Shown here in pieces: positions 1 through 8,006 of a DNA stretch of 64,000 bases. The stretch comes from Streptomyces collinus. Its GTDB lineage: Bacteria > Actinomycetota > Actinomycetes > Streptomycetales > Streptomycetaceae. Position 1 is the first letter of the stretch; each line of letters begins with the position of its first letter. The stretch lies in NCBI RefSeq assembly GCF_031348265.1, contig NZ_CP133771.1, forward strand, positions 4,526,001 to 4,590,000, in the 5' to 3' direction. Under the pieces are notes generated by a model. The model was not told where the DNA came from. It saw only the letters and a program-made list of their open reading frames with translations, and did no database searches. A program made the translations under genes and the position numbers.

Positions 1-1531
1 TGAGCATCAGGCCGACGATGGCCTCCAGCTCGACCGCGGCCTTGGCGAGGTGCTCGCGGGCCGCGCCCAGCTCTTCGCCGCCCTCACCGAGCGCCAGGAA
101 CTTCTTGATGTCCTCGGCGAGGGAGTTCAGCGCGGCGCCCTGGTTGCGGACGATCTTCCGGAAGAAGAAGTCCTGGCCCTGGATCGCCGTGGTGCCCTCG
201 TAGAGGGTGTCGATCTTGGAGTCCCGGATGTACTGCTCGATCGGGTACTCCTGGAGGAAGCCGGAGCCGCCGAAGGTCTGGAGCGACTGGGCGAGCTGCT
301 CGTAGCCCTTCTCGGAGCCGTAGCCCTTGACGATGGGCAGCAGCAGGTCGTTCAGGGCCTCCAGGGCGGAGATGTCCTCGCCCGCGGCCTCCTTGACCTG
401 GATCTCGTCCTGGATGGAAGCCGTGTAGAGCACCAGGGCGCGCATGCCCTCCGCGTACGCCTTCTGCGTCATCAGCGAGCGGCGCACGTCGGGGTGGTGG
501 GTGACGGTGACCTTGGGGGCCGTCTTGTCCATGAAGTTCGCGAGGTCCGGGCCCTGGACGCGCTCCTTGGCGTACTCCAGCGCGTTCAGGTAGCCCGTGG
601 AGAGCGTGGAGATGGCCTTCGTGCCGACCATCATGCGGGCGAACTCGATGATGCGGAACATCTGGCGGATGCCGTCGTGCTTGTCGCCGATCAGCCAGCC
701 CTTGGCGGGGTGCTGGTCGCCGAAGGTCATCTCGCAGGTGTTGGAGGCCTTGAGGCCCATCTTGTGCTCGACGTTCGTGGCGTAGACGCCGTTGCGCTCG
801 CCCAGCTCGCCGGTCTCGAAGTCGAAGAGGTACTTCGGGACGAGGAAGAGGGACAGGCCCTTGGTGCCGGGGCCGGCGCCCTCGGGGCGGGCCAGCACGT
901 AGTGGAGGATGTTCTCCGACATGTCGTGCTCACCGGACGTGATGAAGCGCTTCACGCCCTCGATGTGCCAGGAGCCGTCCTCCTGCTGCACGGCCTTGGT
1001 GCGGCCGGCGCCCACGTCGGAGCCCGCGTCGGGCTCGGTGAGCACCATGGTGGAGCCCCACTGCTTCTCCGTGGCGAACGTGGCTATGTGCTTCTGGACC
1101 TCGTTGCCCTCCTCGAAGAGGATGCCGGCGAACGCCGGGCCCGAGGAGTACATCCACACGGCCGGGTTGGCGCCCAGGATCAGCTCGGCGTAGGCCCAGA
1201 TCAGGGAGCGGGGCGAGGTGGTGCCGCCGATCTCCTCGGGGAGGCCCAGGCGCCAGTACTCGGAGTCCATGAAGGCCTGGTAGCTCTTCTTGAAGGACGC
1301 GGGGACCGGCGCGGTGTTGGTCTGCGGGTCGAAGACCGGCGGATTGCGGTCGGCGTCGATGAAGGACTCGGCCAGCTCGTTCTCCGAGAGGCGCGTCATC
1401 TCCTCCAGGATGCTCTTCGCGGTCTCGACGTCCATCTCCTCGAACGGACCGGTGCCGTACACCTTGTCGCGCCCGAGTACCTCGAAGAGGTTGAACTCGA
1501 TGTCGCGGAGATTCGACTTGTAGTGCCCCAT
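1..1531 (-). CDS. Acyl-CoA dehydrogenase, C-terminus cut by window start
   Basis: Catalyses alpha,beta-dehydrogenation of acyl-CoA thioesters with FAD, in fatty-acid or related beta-oxidation in the cytoplasm. The 510 visible codons run from an ATG at 1529-1531 (MGHYKSNLRDIEFNLFEVL) preceded by a GGAG-type ribosome site. The middle-domain motif VLTEPDAGSDVGAG and the late motif LYEGTTAIQGQDFF are visible; the Glu in YEGT is the usual catalytic base of the family. The long N-terminal helix region and the expected total of about 600 residues match the FadE5-like subgroup rather than short 380-residue enzymes. The stop codon lies before the window. Substrate chain length cannot be read from the sequence. 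Confidence 0.93.
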   Translation of the reverse strand, partial: MGHYKSNLRDIEFNLFEVLGRDKVYGTGPFEEMDVETAKSILEEMTRLSENELAESFIDADRNPPVFDPQTNTAPVPASFKKSYQAFMDSEYWRLGLPEEIGGTTSPRSLIWAYAELILGANPAVWMYSSGPAFAGILFEEGNEVQKHIATFATEKQWGSTMVLTEPDAGSDVGAGRTKAVQQEDGSWHIEGVKRFITSGEHDMSENILHYVLARPEGAGPGTKGLSLFLVPKYLFDFETGELGERNGVYATNVEHKMGLKASNTCEMTFGDQHPAKGWLIGDKHDGIRQMFRIIEFARMMVGTKAISTLSTGYLNALEYAKERVQGPDLANFMDKTAPKVTVTHHPDVRRSLMTQKAYAEGMRALVLYTASIQDEIQVKEAAGEDISALEALNDLLLPIVKGYGSEKGYEQLAQSLQTFGGSGFLQEYPIEQYIRDSKIDTLYEGTTAIQGQDFFFRKIVRNQGAALNSLAEDIKKFLALGEGGEELGAAREHLAKAAVELEAIVGLML

Positions 1532-1665
1532 GGCGACGGCTCCCGGCTCCGTAGAGAGATCGGCGAGGCACTGGATCCTCGCGCTAGTTCACGTACCAAC
1601 AAGTAGCTACGATGATGCTACCCGCCAGTAATAAGGCGCAACCCCATCCGGTCATCTGTGACAGG

Positions 1666-2484
1666 TCACACCGGAACGGTCAAGGCCGCGGCGTAGCCGT
1701 CCCGCGTGCCGCCGGTCATGGCCGCCAGCTGCCGCTCGTGGCCGTCGCCGAAGACGCCGTCGTCCTCCAGGGAGAGGCTGCTCAGGTTCCGGACGCTCCC
1801 GCTGTAGCCGTCCGTGCCGTACACCGCCTCGCACACGTCCTGCGGGAAGGCGAGCTGCGAGGTGCTGGTGACCGACGTGGCGGCGGTGGCGTCGGCCAGG
1901 GAGCCGTAGACCTCGAAGTGGGCGTGCGGCCAGCGGCCCGGGTAGCAGCCGGGGAAGACGGTCGTGAACGTGACGCGCCCCTTGTCGTCCGTCTCCTGGA
2001 CACCCCGCAGGTAGTTCTCCTCGGTGACGCCCTCGGAGTACAGGGAGTAGGCGCCGTCCCGGTCGCAGTGCCAGATGTAGACGGCGGCGCCCTTCTTCGG
2101 CGTCCCGCAGCCGGAGGCCGCGTCCACCACCGTGAGCGTGATCGTCAGGGGCACGCCCTCGGCCGTGCCGCCCGCCGAGTCGCCGAAGCTCCGGGTGATG
2201 TCGCTGCGGACGACCCCGCTCTCCTTCAGCACGTTCACCCCGTTCGAGCCGTCACCGGGGAAGGGTCCGGCCGTCTCCTCGGGGATCTCCGCGCACTCCG
2301 CGGACGAGGAACCCGCGGTGGAGGAAGGGGACGCCGAGGGCTTCTCCTCCGACGTGCAGCCCACCAGCGGGACCAGGCTCGCCCCCGCCATCAGCCGGAT
2401 CATCCGGCGGCGGGCGAGGACGGGCAGGTCGTGGGAGAGGCCTCCGTCGTGCTCGGGCGGGCTCTGGTCATGGCGTCCGTTCAT
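1666..2484 (-). CDS. Tat-exported intradiol ring-cleavage dioxygenase-like lipoprotein
   Basis: A 272-residue protein related to the beta chain of protocatechuate 3,4-dioxygenase and catechol 1,2-dioxygenase. The N-terminus has a triple Arg at 25-27, a hydrophobic stretch and a lipobox ending VPLVGC (Cys43), so it is probably a Tat-dependent lipoprotein. The non-heme Fe(III) ligands of the family (two Tyr, two His) can be placed in WHCDRDGAYSLYS, ENYLRGVQ and CYPGRWPHAHFEVY. It stands alone, facing away from the SseB-like gene, with no ring-cleavage pathway genes nearby, so an aromatic catabolic role is unproven. A second exported paralogue lies at 12185-13111. The true substrate is unknown. 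Confidence 0.82.
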   Translation of the reverse strand: MNGRHDQSPPEHDGGLSHDLPVLARRRMIRLMAGASLVPLVGCTSEEKPSASPSSTAGSSSAECAEIPEETAGPFPGDGSNGVNVLKESGVVRSDITRSFGDSAGGTAEGVPLTITLTVVDAASGCGTPKKGAAVYIWHCDRDGAYSLYSEGVTEENYLRGVQETDDKGRVTFTTVFPGCYPGRWPHAHFEVYGSLADATAATSVTSTSQLAFPQDVCEAVYGTDGYSGSVRNLSSLSLEDDGVFGDGHERQLAAMTGGTRDGYAAALTVPV

Positions 2485-2606
2485 GCCACGACGCTACGAG
2501 CGGCGGCCGTGGCGTTCCACAGAGCGGGCGCTGTCAACTCGCTGTCGGTTTGCCGTCAGGGCCGTACCGGCCCTGACGCCCGCCGGCTCTCGGTACGCTT
2601 GCGCTC

Positions 2607-3071
2607 ATGTACGGCTACGACCAGACAGCGGGCCCGCAAGGGCAGTACGCCCCTCCGCAGCAGCCGATGTCCGGCGGGTACGGGCAGCAGCCGCCGCTGT
2701 ACCCCGAGCCGTCCCCGCCCTCCCTCACGGACGCGGTGCGTGCCTTCACCACCGGGCAGATGGCCGCCGAGGACTTCCAGCAGGTCTTCGCGACGTCGAA
2801 GGTCTACTGCCCGCGCGGCGACAACCCCGGCTTCCTCGCCCTGCACAACACCCAGCAGCCGGTGATCCCGATGTTCAGCACGCTCAAGGAGCTGCGCCGG
2901 TACGCGGGCAAGGAGTCCAAGTACTTCGTGATCACCGGAGCGGAGGTGCTGGACCTGCTGCCGACCGGCTACGGCTTCGTCCTCGACATGGAGGGCGAGC
3001 ACCGCATGGTCTTCGACGCGAAGGCCGTGGAGCAGATGGTCGAGTTCGCGATGCGCCGGATGTATGGCTAG
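2607..3071 (+). CDS. SseB-like N-terminal domain protein
   Basis: A 154-residue cytosolic protein with a Gln/Pro/Gly/Tyr-rich N-terminal tail (about residues 1-40). An SseB-type domain follows, with the pattern KVYCPRGDNPGFLALHN, VIPMFSTLKELRRYAG and a C-terminal LLPTGYGFVLDMEGEH. Proteins with this fold are common in Streptomyces next to secretion or translation genes, but their biochemical role is not settled. The ATG at 2607 is the first start after the divergent promoter region and puts the disordered tail first. The stop codon TAG lies inside the first copy of a 25-bp tandem repeat, so loss of the stop would read into the repeat. Confidence 0.75.
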   Translation: MYGYDQTAGPQGQYAPPQQPMSGGYGQQPPLYPEPSPPSLTDAVRAFTTGQMAAEDFQQVFATSKVYCPRGDNPGFLALHNTQQPVIPMFSTLKELRRYAGKESKYFVITGAEVLDLLPTGYGFVLDMEGEHRMVFDAKAVEQMVEFAMRRMYG

Positions 3072-3140
3072 ACGCCATTGCTTCGCAGACGGCTAGACGC
3101 CCTTGCCGCGCAGACGGCTAGACGCCCTTGCCGCGCAGAC
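3066..3140. repeat. Three tandem 25-bp repeats spanning the SseB stop codon
   Basis: Three head-to-tail copies (3066-3090, 3091-3115, 3116-3140) of a unit beginning GGCTAGACGCC and ending CGCAGAC. Copies two and three are identical and copy one differs at a few bases. Copy one carries the TAG that ends the SseB-like gene. The array lies between two convergent genes. Confidence 0.95.
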
Positions 3141-3163
3141 GGCGGCTGAGAGTCGGCCCGTAG

Positions 3164-3901
3164 TCACTTCGGCAGGCGCAGCGCCAGGCCGTCCAGGACG
3201 ACCTCCAGGCCGTAGGCGAACTTGTCGTCGCGCAGTTGTGCGGGGTCGGCGGCCTGCGCGCTGGTCTCGGGTCCTGCGGCCGCCAGGTGGTCGTAGCCGG
3301 CCGAGGCCTGCTGGGCGGCGGGCAGCAGACGTGCGACGAACTCGGACTCCGTCTCGCCCGAGCGGGCGACCGTGGTGAGCCAGGCGGCCTCGGTCGTGCT
3401 CATGCCGATGACGTACGAGAAGACGGCGTCGATCGCCCGGCTCGGCTCGGGGAACCCCGCGGCCGTGAAGAGGGCCGCCAGCCGCTCCGAGAAACTCATG
3501 TAGTTCGGCCCCAGGTAGGCGAGCCCGGCCTGGCCGAGGACCAGGGTCAGCCAGGGGTGCCGCAGCGCCGTCGTACGGAAGGACCCGGCCGCCTCGGTCA
3601 CCGCCGCGCGCCAGTCGGGGCTGTCGGCCGGCGGGACGTGGATCTCGGCGGCGACCTCGTCCACCGCGAGTTCCATCAGCTCGTCCTTCGTGGCGACATG
3701 CCGGTACAGCGAGGTCGCGCCGGCGTTCAGCCGGGCGCCGAGCTTGCGCATGCTGAGCGCCTCGATGCCCTCGGCGTCGAGCATCGCGATCGCCTCGCGC
3801 ACGATCGCGTCCCTGCTGAGCGCGGGCTGGTCGGTCTGGCGCTGTTCACGGGTCCAGACGGACGGGATCGGGCTCTTGTCCGTCGTCCTGCTCCTGCTCA
3901 T
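3164..3901 (-). CDS. TetR-family transcriptional repressor
   Basis: A 245-residue regulator with an N-terminal HTH (SRDAIVREAIAMLDAEGIEA through LSMRKLGARLNAGATSLYRH) and a TetR_C_1-type ligand domain. The ATG at 3899-3901 has a good ribosome site (AGGAGG). The gene is divergent from the DHA2-type efflux gene at 4052. The shared 150-bp gap holds three copies of a semi-palindromic 17-bp site. By analogy with TetR/TetA pairs it probably represses itself and the transporter until a small molecule binds. The ligand is unknown. Confidence 0.9.
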   Translation of the reverse strand: MSRSRTTDKSPIPSVWTREQRQTDQPALSRDAIVREAIAMLDAEGIEALSMRKLGARLNAGATSLYRHVATKDELMELAVDEVAAEIHVPPADSPDWRAAVTEAAGSFRTTALRHPWLTLVLGQAGLAYLGPNYMSFSERLAALFTAAGFPEPSRAIDAVFSYVIGMSTTEAAWLTTVARSGETESEFVARLLPAAQQASAGYDHLAAAGPETSAQAADPAQLRDDKFAYGLEVVLDGLALRLPK

Positions 3902-3928
3902 GGGCGCTCCTCCTGAATGACCCTCTGC

Positions 3929-4005
3929 GTGCGAACAGCGTGCGCAATCAGCGTACAGAACTCAAGGGTTGCGCACGCTGTTCCTCTGTGCGTACAGTGT
4001 TCGCA
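3929..4005. promoter_or_regulatory. Triple TetR-type operator between regulator and MFS genes
   Basis: Consensus TGCGNAC-N3-GTNCGCA. Site O1 is at 3930-3946 (TGCGAACAGCGTGCGCA). O3 is at 3989-4005 (TGCGTACAGTGTTCGCA). O2 is at 3970-3986 in inverted orientation with a degraded right arm. O1 and O2 also form a perfect 15-bp inverted repeat (GAACAGCGTGCGCAA at 3933-3947 against 3969-3983). O1 sits over the regulator leader and O3 just ahead of the transporter ribosome site. Confidence 0.75.
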
Positions 4006-4051
4006 CCGAAGGAACGGTGTTCGCAGGATGGTCGCAGGAGGGGAAGAGGAA

Positions 4052-5551
4052 ATGGACGCTCGCAATCCACGGCGCTGGTGGATCCTGATCGTGCTGTGCC
4101 TCAGCACGCTGGTCCTGGTCGTCGACAACATGGCGCTGACGGTCGCGGTGCCCGCGCTGACCGAGGACCTCGGCGCGAGCGCCCAGGACATGCAGTGGAT
4201 CCTCGACTCCTACACCCTCGTCTTCGCCGGGCTGCTGCTGACCTCGGGCAGCCTGGGAGACCGCTTCGGGCGCCGCAGGGTGATGCTGATCGGGCTGCTG
4301 CTGTTCGGGGCGGCCTCGCTGGGAGCGGTGTTCTGCTCCACGCCGGGCGAGCTGATCGCCCTGCGGATCACGATGGGCGTCGGCGGGGCACTGATCATGC
4401 CCTCGACGCTGTCGATCCTGATCACCGTCTTCGACGAGGACGAGCGGCCCAAGGCCATGGCCGCGTGGGGCTCGGTGTCGATGCTGGGGCTGGTCGGCAG
4501 TCCGGTGCTCGGCGGCGTGCTCATCGACCACTTCGCATGGCAGGCCATCTTCCTGATCAACGTCCCGATCGTCGGACTCGCGCTGCTGGCCGGTGTCCTG
4601 CTGATGCCGGAGTCGAAGGCGCCCTGGCAGAAGCCGGACCCGCTGGGCGCGGTGCTGTCCGCGGTGGGTATGACGGCCCTGGTGTGGTGGATCATCGAGA
4701 TTCCGCAGCACGGCGCGTTCGAAGGCCGCTCCCTCGTCGTCCTGGCCGTCGCGGCGGTCGCCCTGGCCGGCTTCGTGACCTGGCAGAACGTGACCCCCTC
4801 GCCGATGGTCCCGCTGGTCCTCTTCAAGCACCGCAACTTCAGCGGCGGATCGCTCTCCCTGGCACTCGTCCAGATCGGCAACGCCGGCCTGCTGCTGGTG
4901 CTGACCCAGTACCTCCAGTTCGTCCTCGGCTGGTCCGCGGTCGAGGCGGGCCTCGCCTTCCTGCCGCTGGCAGTGGCCGCGCTGGCCGGCAACGCGGCCG
5001 GGGCGCAGCTCGCCGTGCGGATCGGCAACCGGTTCGTCATCCTCGGCGGGATGCTGCTGATGGCCGTCTCCTTCGGGCTGCTGACCACGCTCGGCGTCGA
5101 CAGCGGGTTCACGGTCCCGGCCGTGGCGCTGGGGATCCTGGGACTGGGAGCGGGTCTGGCCATGCCGGCCGCGGTGGCCGCGCTGATGAGCACCATCCCG
5201 GAGGACAAGGCGGGCGTCGGCTCGGCCCTCAACGACACGATCCAGCAGTCGGGCACCGCCCTCGGTATCGCGATCCTCGGCTCCCTGCTCACCTCCGGCT
5301 ACGCGGACGAGATGCCGGCCGGCGCCCCCGAACAGGCCCGGGAGTCCATCGGCGGGGCCCTGGCCGTGGCCGGCGGTGACGCGGGGCTGGTGCGGGCGGC
5401 CCGGGAGGCCTTCGCCGACTCGATGGCGACGACCTTCACGATCAGCGCGGCCGGAGTCCTGGCGGCGGCGGTCGTGGCCGCGCTGGTGATGCGGGACCGC
5501 AAGCGTGAACCCGAGGGGGCCGTGGGCGAGGAGCGCGAGCTCGTCGCCTGA
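4052..5551 (+). CDS. MFS drug efflux transporter, DHA2 (14-TM) type
   Basis: A 499-residue inner-membrane proton-coupled antiporter of the major facilitator superfamily. It begins MDARNPRRWWILIVLCLSTL after a strong GGAGGGGAAGAGG ribosome site at 4037-4049; an upstream in-frame ATG at 4028 has no such site. Visible DHA2 landmarks are the motif A loop SGSLGDRFGRRRVMLIG, the first helix motif VVDNMALTVAVPAL, the motif C-like GSPVLGGVLID and about 14 hydrophobic segments. It is divergent from its likely TetR repressor. The class exports cationic or amphipathic drugs; the substrate here is unknown. A terminator follows at 5566-5596. Confidence 0.92.
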   Translation: MDARNPRRWWILIVLCLSTLVLVVDNMALTVAVPALTEDLGASAQDMQWILDSYTLVFAGLLLTSGSLGDRFGRRRVMLIGLLLFGAASLGAVFCSTPGELIALRITMGVGGALIMPSTLSILITVFDEDERPKAMAAWGSVSMLGLVGSPVLGGVLIDHFAWQAIFLINVPIVGLALLAGVLLMPESKAPWQKPDPLGAVLSAVGMTALVWWIIEIPQHGAFEGRSLVVLAVAAVALAGFVTWQNVTPSPMVPLVLFKHRNFSGGSLSLALVQIGNAGLLLVLTQYLQFVLGWSAVEAGLAFLPLAVAALAGNAAGAQLAVRIGNRFVILGGMLLMAVSFGLLTTLGVDSGFTVPAVALGILGLGAGLAMPAAVAALMSTIPEDKAGVGSALNDTIQQSGTALGIAILGSLLTSGYADEMPAGAPEQARESIGGALAVAGGDAGLVRAAREAFADSMATTFTISAAGVLAAAVVAALVMRDRKREPEGAVGEERELVA

Positions 5552-5565
5552 CGCGGACGCACGAG

Positions 5566-5596
5566 GGCCGTCATCCCGCAGGGGGTGACGGCCTTT
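5566..5596. terminator. Rho-independent terminator after MFS gene
   Basis: Twelve-base-pair stem (GGCCGTCATCCC against GGGGTGACGGCC, one wobble pair), 4-nt loop and a TTT, starting 15 nt past the MFS stop. Confidence 0.8.
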
Positions 5597-5724
5597 CGCC
5601 ATGCCGGTCTCCCGTGGTGAGCTGCGCCGTCCCCCGGGTGGGAATGTCCTCCCGGTTTTCTCTGTTCGGGGTGGCAAGAAGTTCAACGCTCAACTAAACT
5701 GGGCGTACACGAGGAGGAACCGAC

Positions 5725-6702
5725 ATGCCTGCAGTGACCGTCGAGAACCCGTTGACGCTGCCCCGAGTGACCGCGCCTGCCGACGCCGTGGCACGTCCCG
5801 TGCTCGCCGTCACGACCGCTCCGAGCGGTTTCGAGGGTGAGGGCTTCCCGGTGCGCCGGGCGTTCGCGGGGATCAACTACCGCCATCTCGACCCGTTCAT
5901 CATGATGGACCAGATGGGCGAGGTTGAGTATCAGCCTGGGGAGCCGAAAGGGACCCCGTGGCACCCGCACCGCGGCTTCGAAACCGTCACCTACATCATC
6001 GACGGTATCTTCGATCACCAGGACTCCAACGGCGGTGGCGGCACCATCACCAACGGGGACACCCAGTGGATGACCGCGGGCTCGGGCCTGCTGCACATCG
6101 AGGCCCCACCCGAGCACCTCGTCGTCTCCGGCGGGCTCTTCCACGGCCTCCAGCTGTGGGTGAACCTCCCGGCCAGGGACAAGATGATGGCCCCGCGCTA
6201 CCAGGACATCCGCGGCGGCTCGGTCCAGCTGCTCACCACCCCCGACGGCGGCGCGCTGCTGCGGGTCATCGCCGGTGAACTGGACGGGCACGCGGGCCCC
6301 GGCATCACGCACACCCCGATCACGATGGTCCACGCGACCGTCGCCCCGGGCGCGGAACTCACGCTGCCGTGGCGTGAGGACTTCAACGGGCTGGCCTACG
6401 TCCTGGCCGGCCGCGGCAGCGTCGGACCCGACCGCCGCCCGGTCCACATGGGCCAGACGGCCGTCTTCGGCGCGGGCTCCTCGCTGACCGTCCGGGCCGA
6501 CGAGAAGCAGGACTCCAACACCCCCGACCTGGAGGTCGTCCTGCTCGGCGGACAGCCGATCCGCGAGCCCATGGCCCACTACGGCCCGTTCGTCATGAAC
6601 ACCAAGGACGAGCTGATGCAGGCCTTCGAGGACTTCCAGAAGGGCCGCCTGGGCACGGTGCCGGCGGTGCACGGAATGACCGCGGGCGGTCCGCAGGGCT
6701 GA
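5725..6702 (+). CDS. Pirin family protein
   Basis: A 325-residue bicupin. The metal-binding motif HPHRGFETVTY and the second ligand set LLHIEAPPEH (His and Glu) match the pirin iron site (two His, then His and Glu). The C-terminal Pirin_C cupin follows. The ATG at 5725 has an AGGAGGAAC ribosome site 6 nt upstream. Bacterial pirins have been reported as redox or quercetinase-like proteins and, in Streptomyces, as modulators of acyl-CoA dehydrogenase and pyruvate metabolism; which applies here cannot be told. It is flanked by terminators on both sides and is probably monocistronic. The promoter region contains AGTT-N8-AACT near 5670-5700. Confidence 0.9.
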   Translation: MPAVTVENPLTLPRVTAPADAVARPVLAVTTAPSGFEGEGFPVRRAFAGINYRHLDPFIMMDQMGEVEYQPGEPKGTPWHPHRGFETVTYIIDGIFDHQDSNGGGGTITNGDTQWMTAGSGLLHIEAPPEHLVVSGGLFHGLQLWVNLPARDKMMAPRYQDIRGGSVQLLTTPDGGALLRVIAGELDGHAGPGITHTPITMVHATVAPGAELTLPWREDFNGLAYVLAGRGSVGPDRRPVHMGQTAVFGAGSSLTVRADEKQDSNTPDLEVVLLGGQPIREPMAHYGPFVMNTKDELMQAFEDFQKGRLGTVPAVHGMTAGGPQG

Positions 6703-6710
6703 CGCGGCAC

Positions 6711-6765
6711 CGGGGCGGCTGACGCCCCGTCACCCTGGCGGGCCTCCCTGACGGGACGGCCCGCC
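6711..6765. terminator. Two consecutive hairpins after the pirin gene
   Basis: Hairpin 1 is CGGGGC (6711-6716) with GCCCCG (6724-6729). Hairpin 2 is GGCGGGCC (6737-6744) with GGCCCGCC (6758-6765). Neither is followed by a T tract, which is common for Streptomyces terminators. Confidence 0.65.
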
Positions 6766-6787
6766 GGGCGCGTGATCGGGTGGAGGG

Positions 6788-7873
6788 GTGCAGGACTCCC
6801 AGCAGGCCCCGCTCCTCCCCGGCCCCGCCCGGCGCCTCGCCGCCTGGTGCGCGCTGCTCCTGCTCGCCGCCGGGGTCGTCTACGTCGGGATCCGGCTGGT
6901 CGTGGAGTTCCGGACGGCCGTGGTGCCCGTGCTGCTCGCGTTGCTGGGCACGGCCTTGCTCGGGCCGCTGCACCGGCGGCTCGTGAAGGCCGGCGTGCCC
7001 CGGTCGGTCGCCGCCGGGCTGACCTGTGTCGCGGTCGTCGCCGTGGTCGGCGGGGCCGTGTACATCGTGGTCGCCGCGCTCATCGACACCGGCGACGAGA
7101 TCGTCGCCTCGCTCAAGGAGGCCGCCCGGGGCGTCTCCGAGCACTTCGGGGCGGCCGGCACCTCGCTGGACGACCTCGCGTCCAACGCCCGTGAACTGCT
7201 GGGCAAGTTCGGCGGCACGGCCGCCTCCGGCGTGATCAGCGGCGTCAGCGTGGTCGGCGAGTCCATCGCCATGGCCGTCCTCGCGCTGCTGCTCGTCTTC
7301 TTCTTCCTGCGCGACTCCGACAAGGCCGCCGCGGCCCTGCGATCCTTGTCGCCCCGCGGTTCGGCCGACACCCTGGAGGCCATGGCGCGGCGGGCGCTGC
7401 GGGCCGTCGAGGGGTTCATGCGCGGCACGACCCTCATCGCCCTCATCGACGCGGTGCTCATCACCGTCGGGCTGCTCGTCCTCGACGTGCCCGGCGCGCC
7501 CGGGCTGGGCGCGCTGGTCTTCGTCGGCGCGTACATCCCCTACCTCGGCGCCTTCATCTCCGGCGCCCTGGCCGTACTGGTCGCGCTGGCCGACCGGGGG
7601 TTCGTCATCGCGCTGTGGGCGCTCGGCGTGGTCATCGCGGTGCAGGTGCTGGAAGGGCATGTGCTCCAGCCGATGATCCAGAGCCGGACCGTGCAGATGC
7701 ATCCGGCGGTGGTGATGGTGACGATCACGGCCGGGGCGTCCGTCGCCGGCGTCCTCGGCATGCTGCTCGCCGTGCCGCTGACCGCGGCGGCCTTCGGCGT
7801 GGCGGAGGAGCTGCGCATCCGGTACGGGGGCCAGGAGCCGTCGTCGTCCGGGTCGCCGTCGCGGGAGTCGTGA
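6788..7873 (+). CDS. AI-2E family (TqsA/PerM-like) membrane permease
   Basis: A 361-residue integral membrane protein of the AI-2E transporter family. Two N-terminal helices (LAAWCALLLLAAGVVYVGI and VVPVLLALLGTALL) are followed by a helix and a soluble loop (about 100-165). The conserved core is AMAVLALLLVFFFLRDSDKA, the family loop PGLGALVFVGAYIPYLGAFI and VLEGHVLQPMIQSRTVQMHP. In other bacteria members act as exporters or sodium-proton antiporters; substrate unknown here. The GTG start at 6788 has GGAGG only 2 nt away, so the start is uncertain. The coding end is GTCG/GGAG-rich and runs into a degenerate repeat tract. Confidence 0.85.
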   Translation: MQDSQQAPLLPGPARRLAAWCALLLLAAGVVYVGIRLVVEFRTAVVPVLLALLGTALLGPLHRRLVKAGVPRSVAAGLTCVAVVAVVGGAVYIVVAALIDTGDEIVASLKEAARGVSEHFGAAGTSLDDLASNARELLGKFGGTAASGVISGVSVVGESIAMAVLALLLVFFFLRDSDKAAAALRSLSPRGSADTLEAMARRALRAVEGFMRGTTLIALIDAVLITVGLLVLDVPGAPGLGALVFVGAYIPYLGAFISGALAVLVALADRGFVIALWALGVVIAVQVLEGHVLQPMIQSRTVQMHPAVVMVTITAGASVAGVLGMLLAVPLTAAAFGVAEELRIRYGGQEPSSSGSPSRES

Positions 7874-8005
7874 CGGCCGTGGGGGCAGGGAGCCGTCGCG
7901 GAGTCGTGACGGCTGTGGGACGGGCCGTCGCCGCCCCCGGCCGTCGTCGCGGGAGTCGTGATCGTCGCGGGAACGGGAGCCGTCGTCCGGGCCGTCGTCG
8001 CAGGA
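7840..8005. repeat. Degenerate GTCG/GGAGTCGTGACGG repeat tract
   Basis: The end of the permease gene and the 130 bp after it hold several imperfect copies of a GAGCCGTCGTCG...GCGGGAGTCGTGACGG pattern. It lies between convergent genes. No coding potential was recognised; the tract looks like decayed tandem duplication. Confidence 0.6.
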
Positions 8006-8006
8006 G

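Noticed and set aside
50..1606. 518-codon plus-strand frame over the acyl-CoA dehydrogenase
   Set aside because: Mirror frame produced by GC-rich third positions; the minus strand carries clear ACAD motifs.
5640..5724. MarR/TetR-type operator before the pirin gene
   Set aside because: AGTT-N8-AACT is only a 4-bp inverted repeat, too weak to call.
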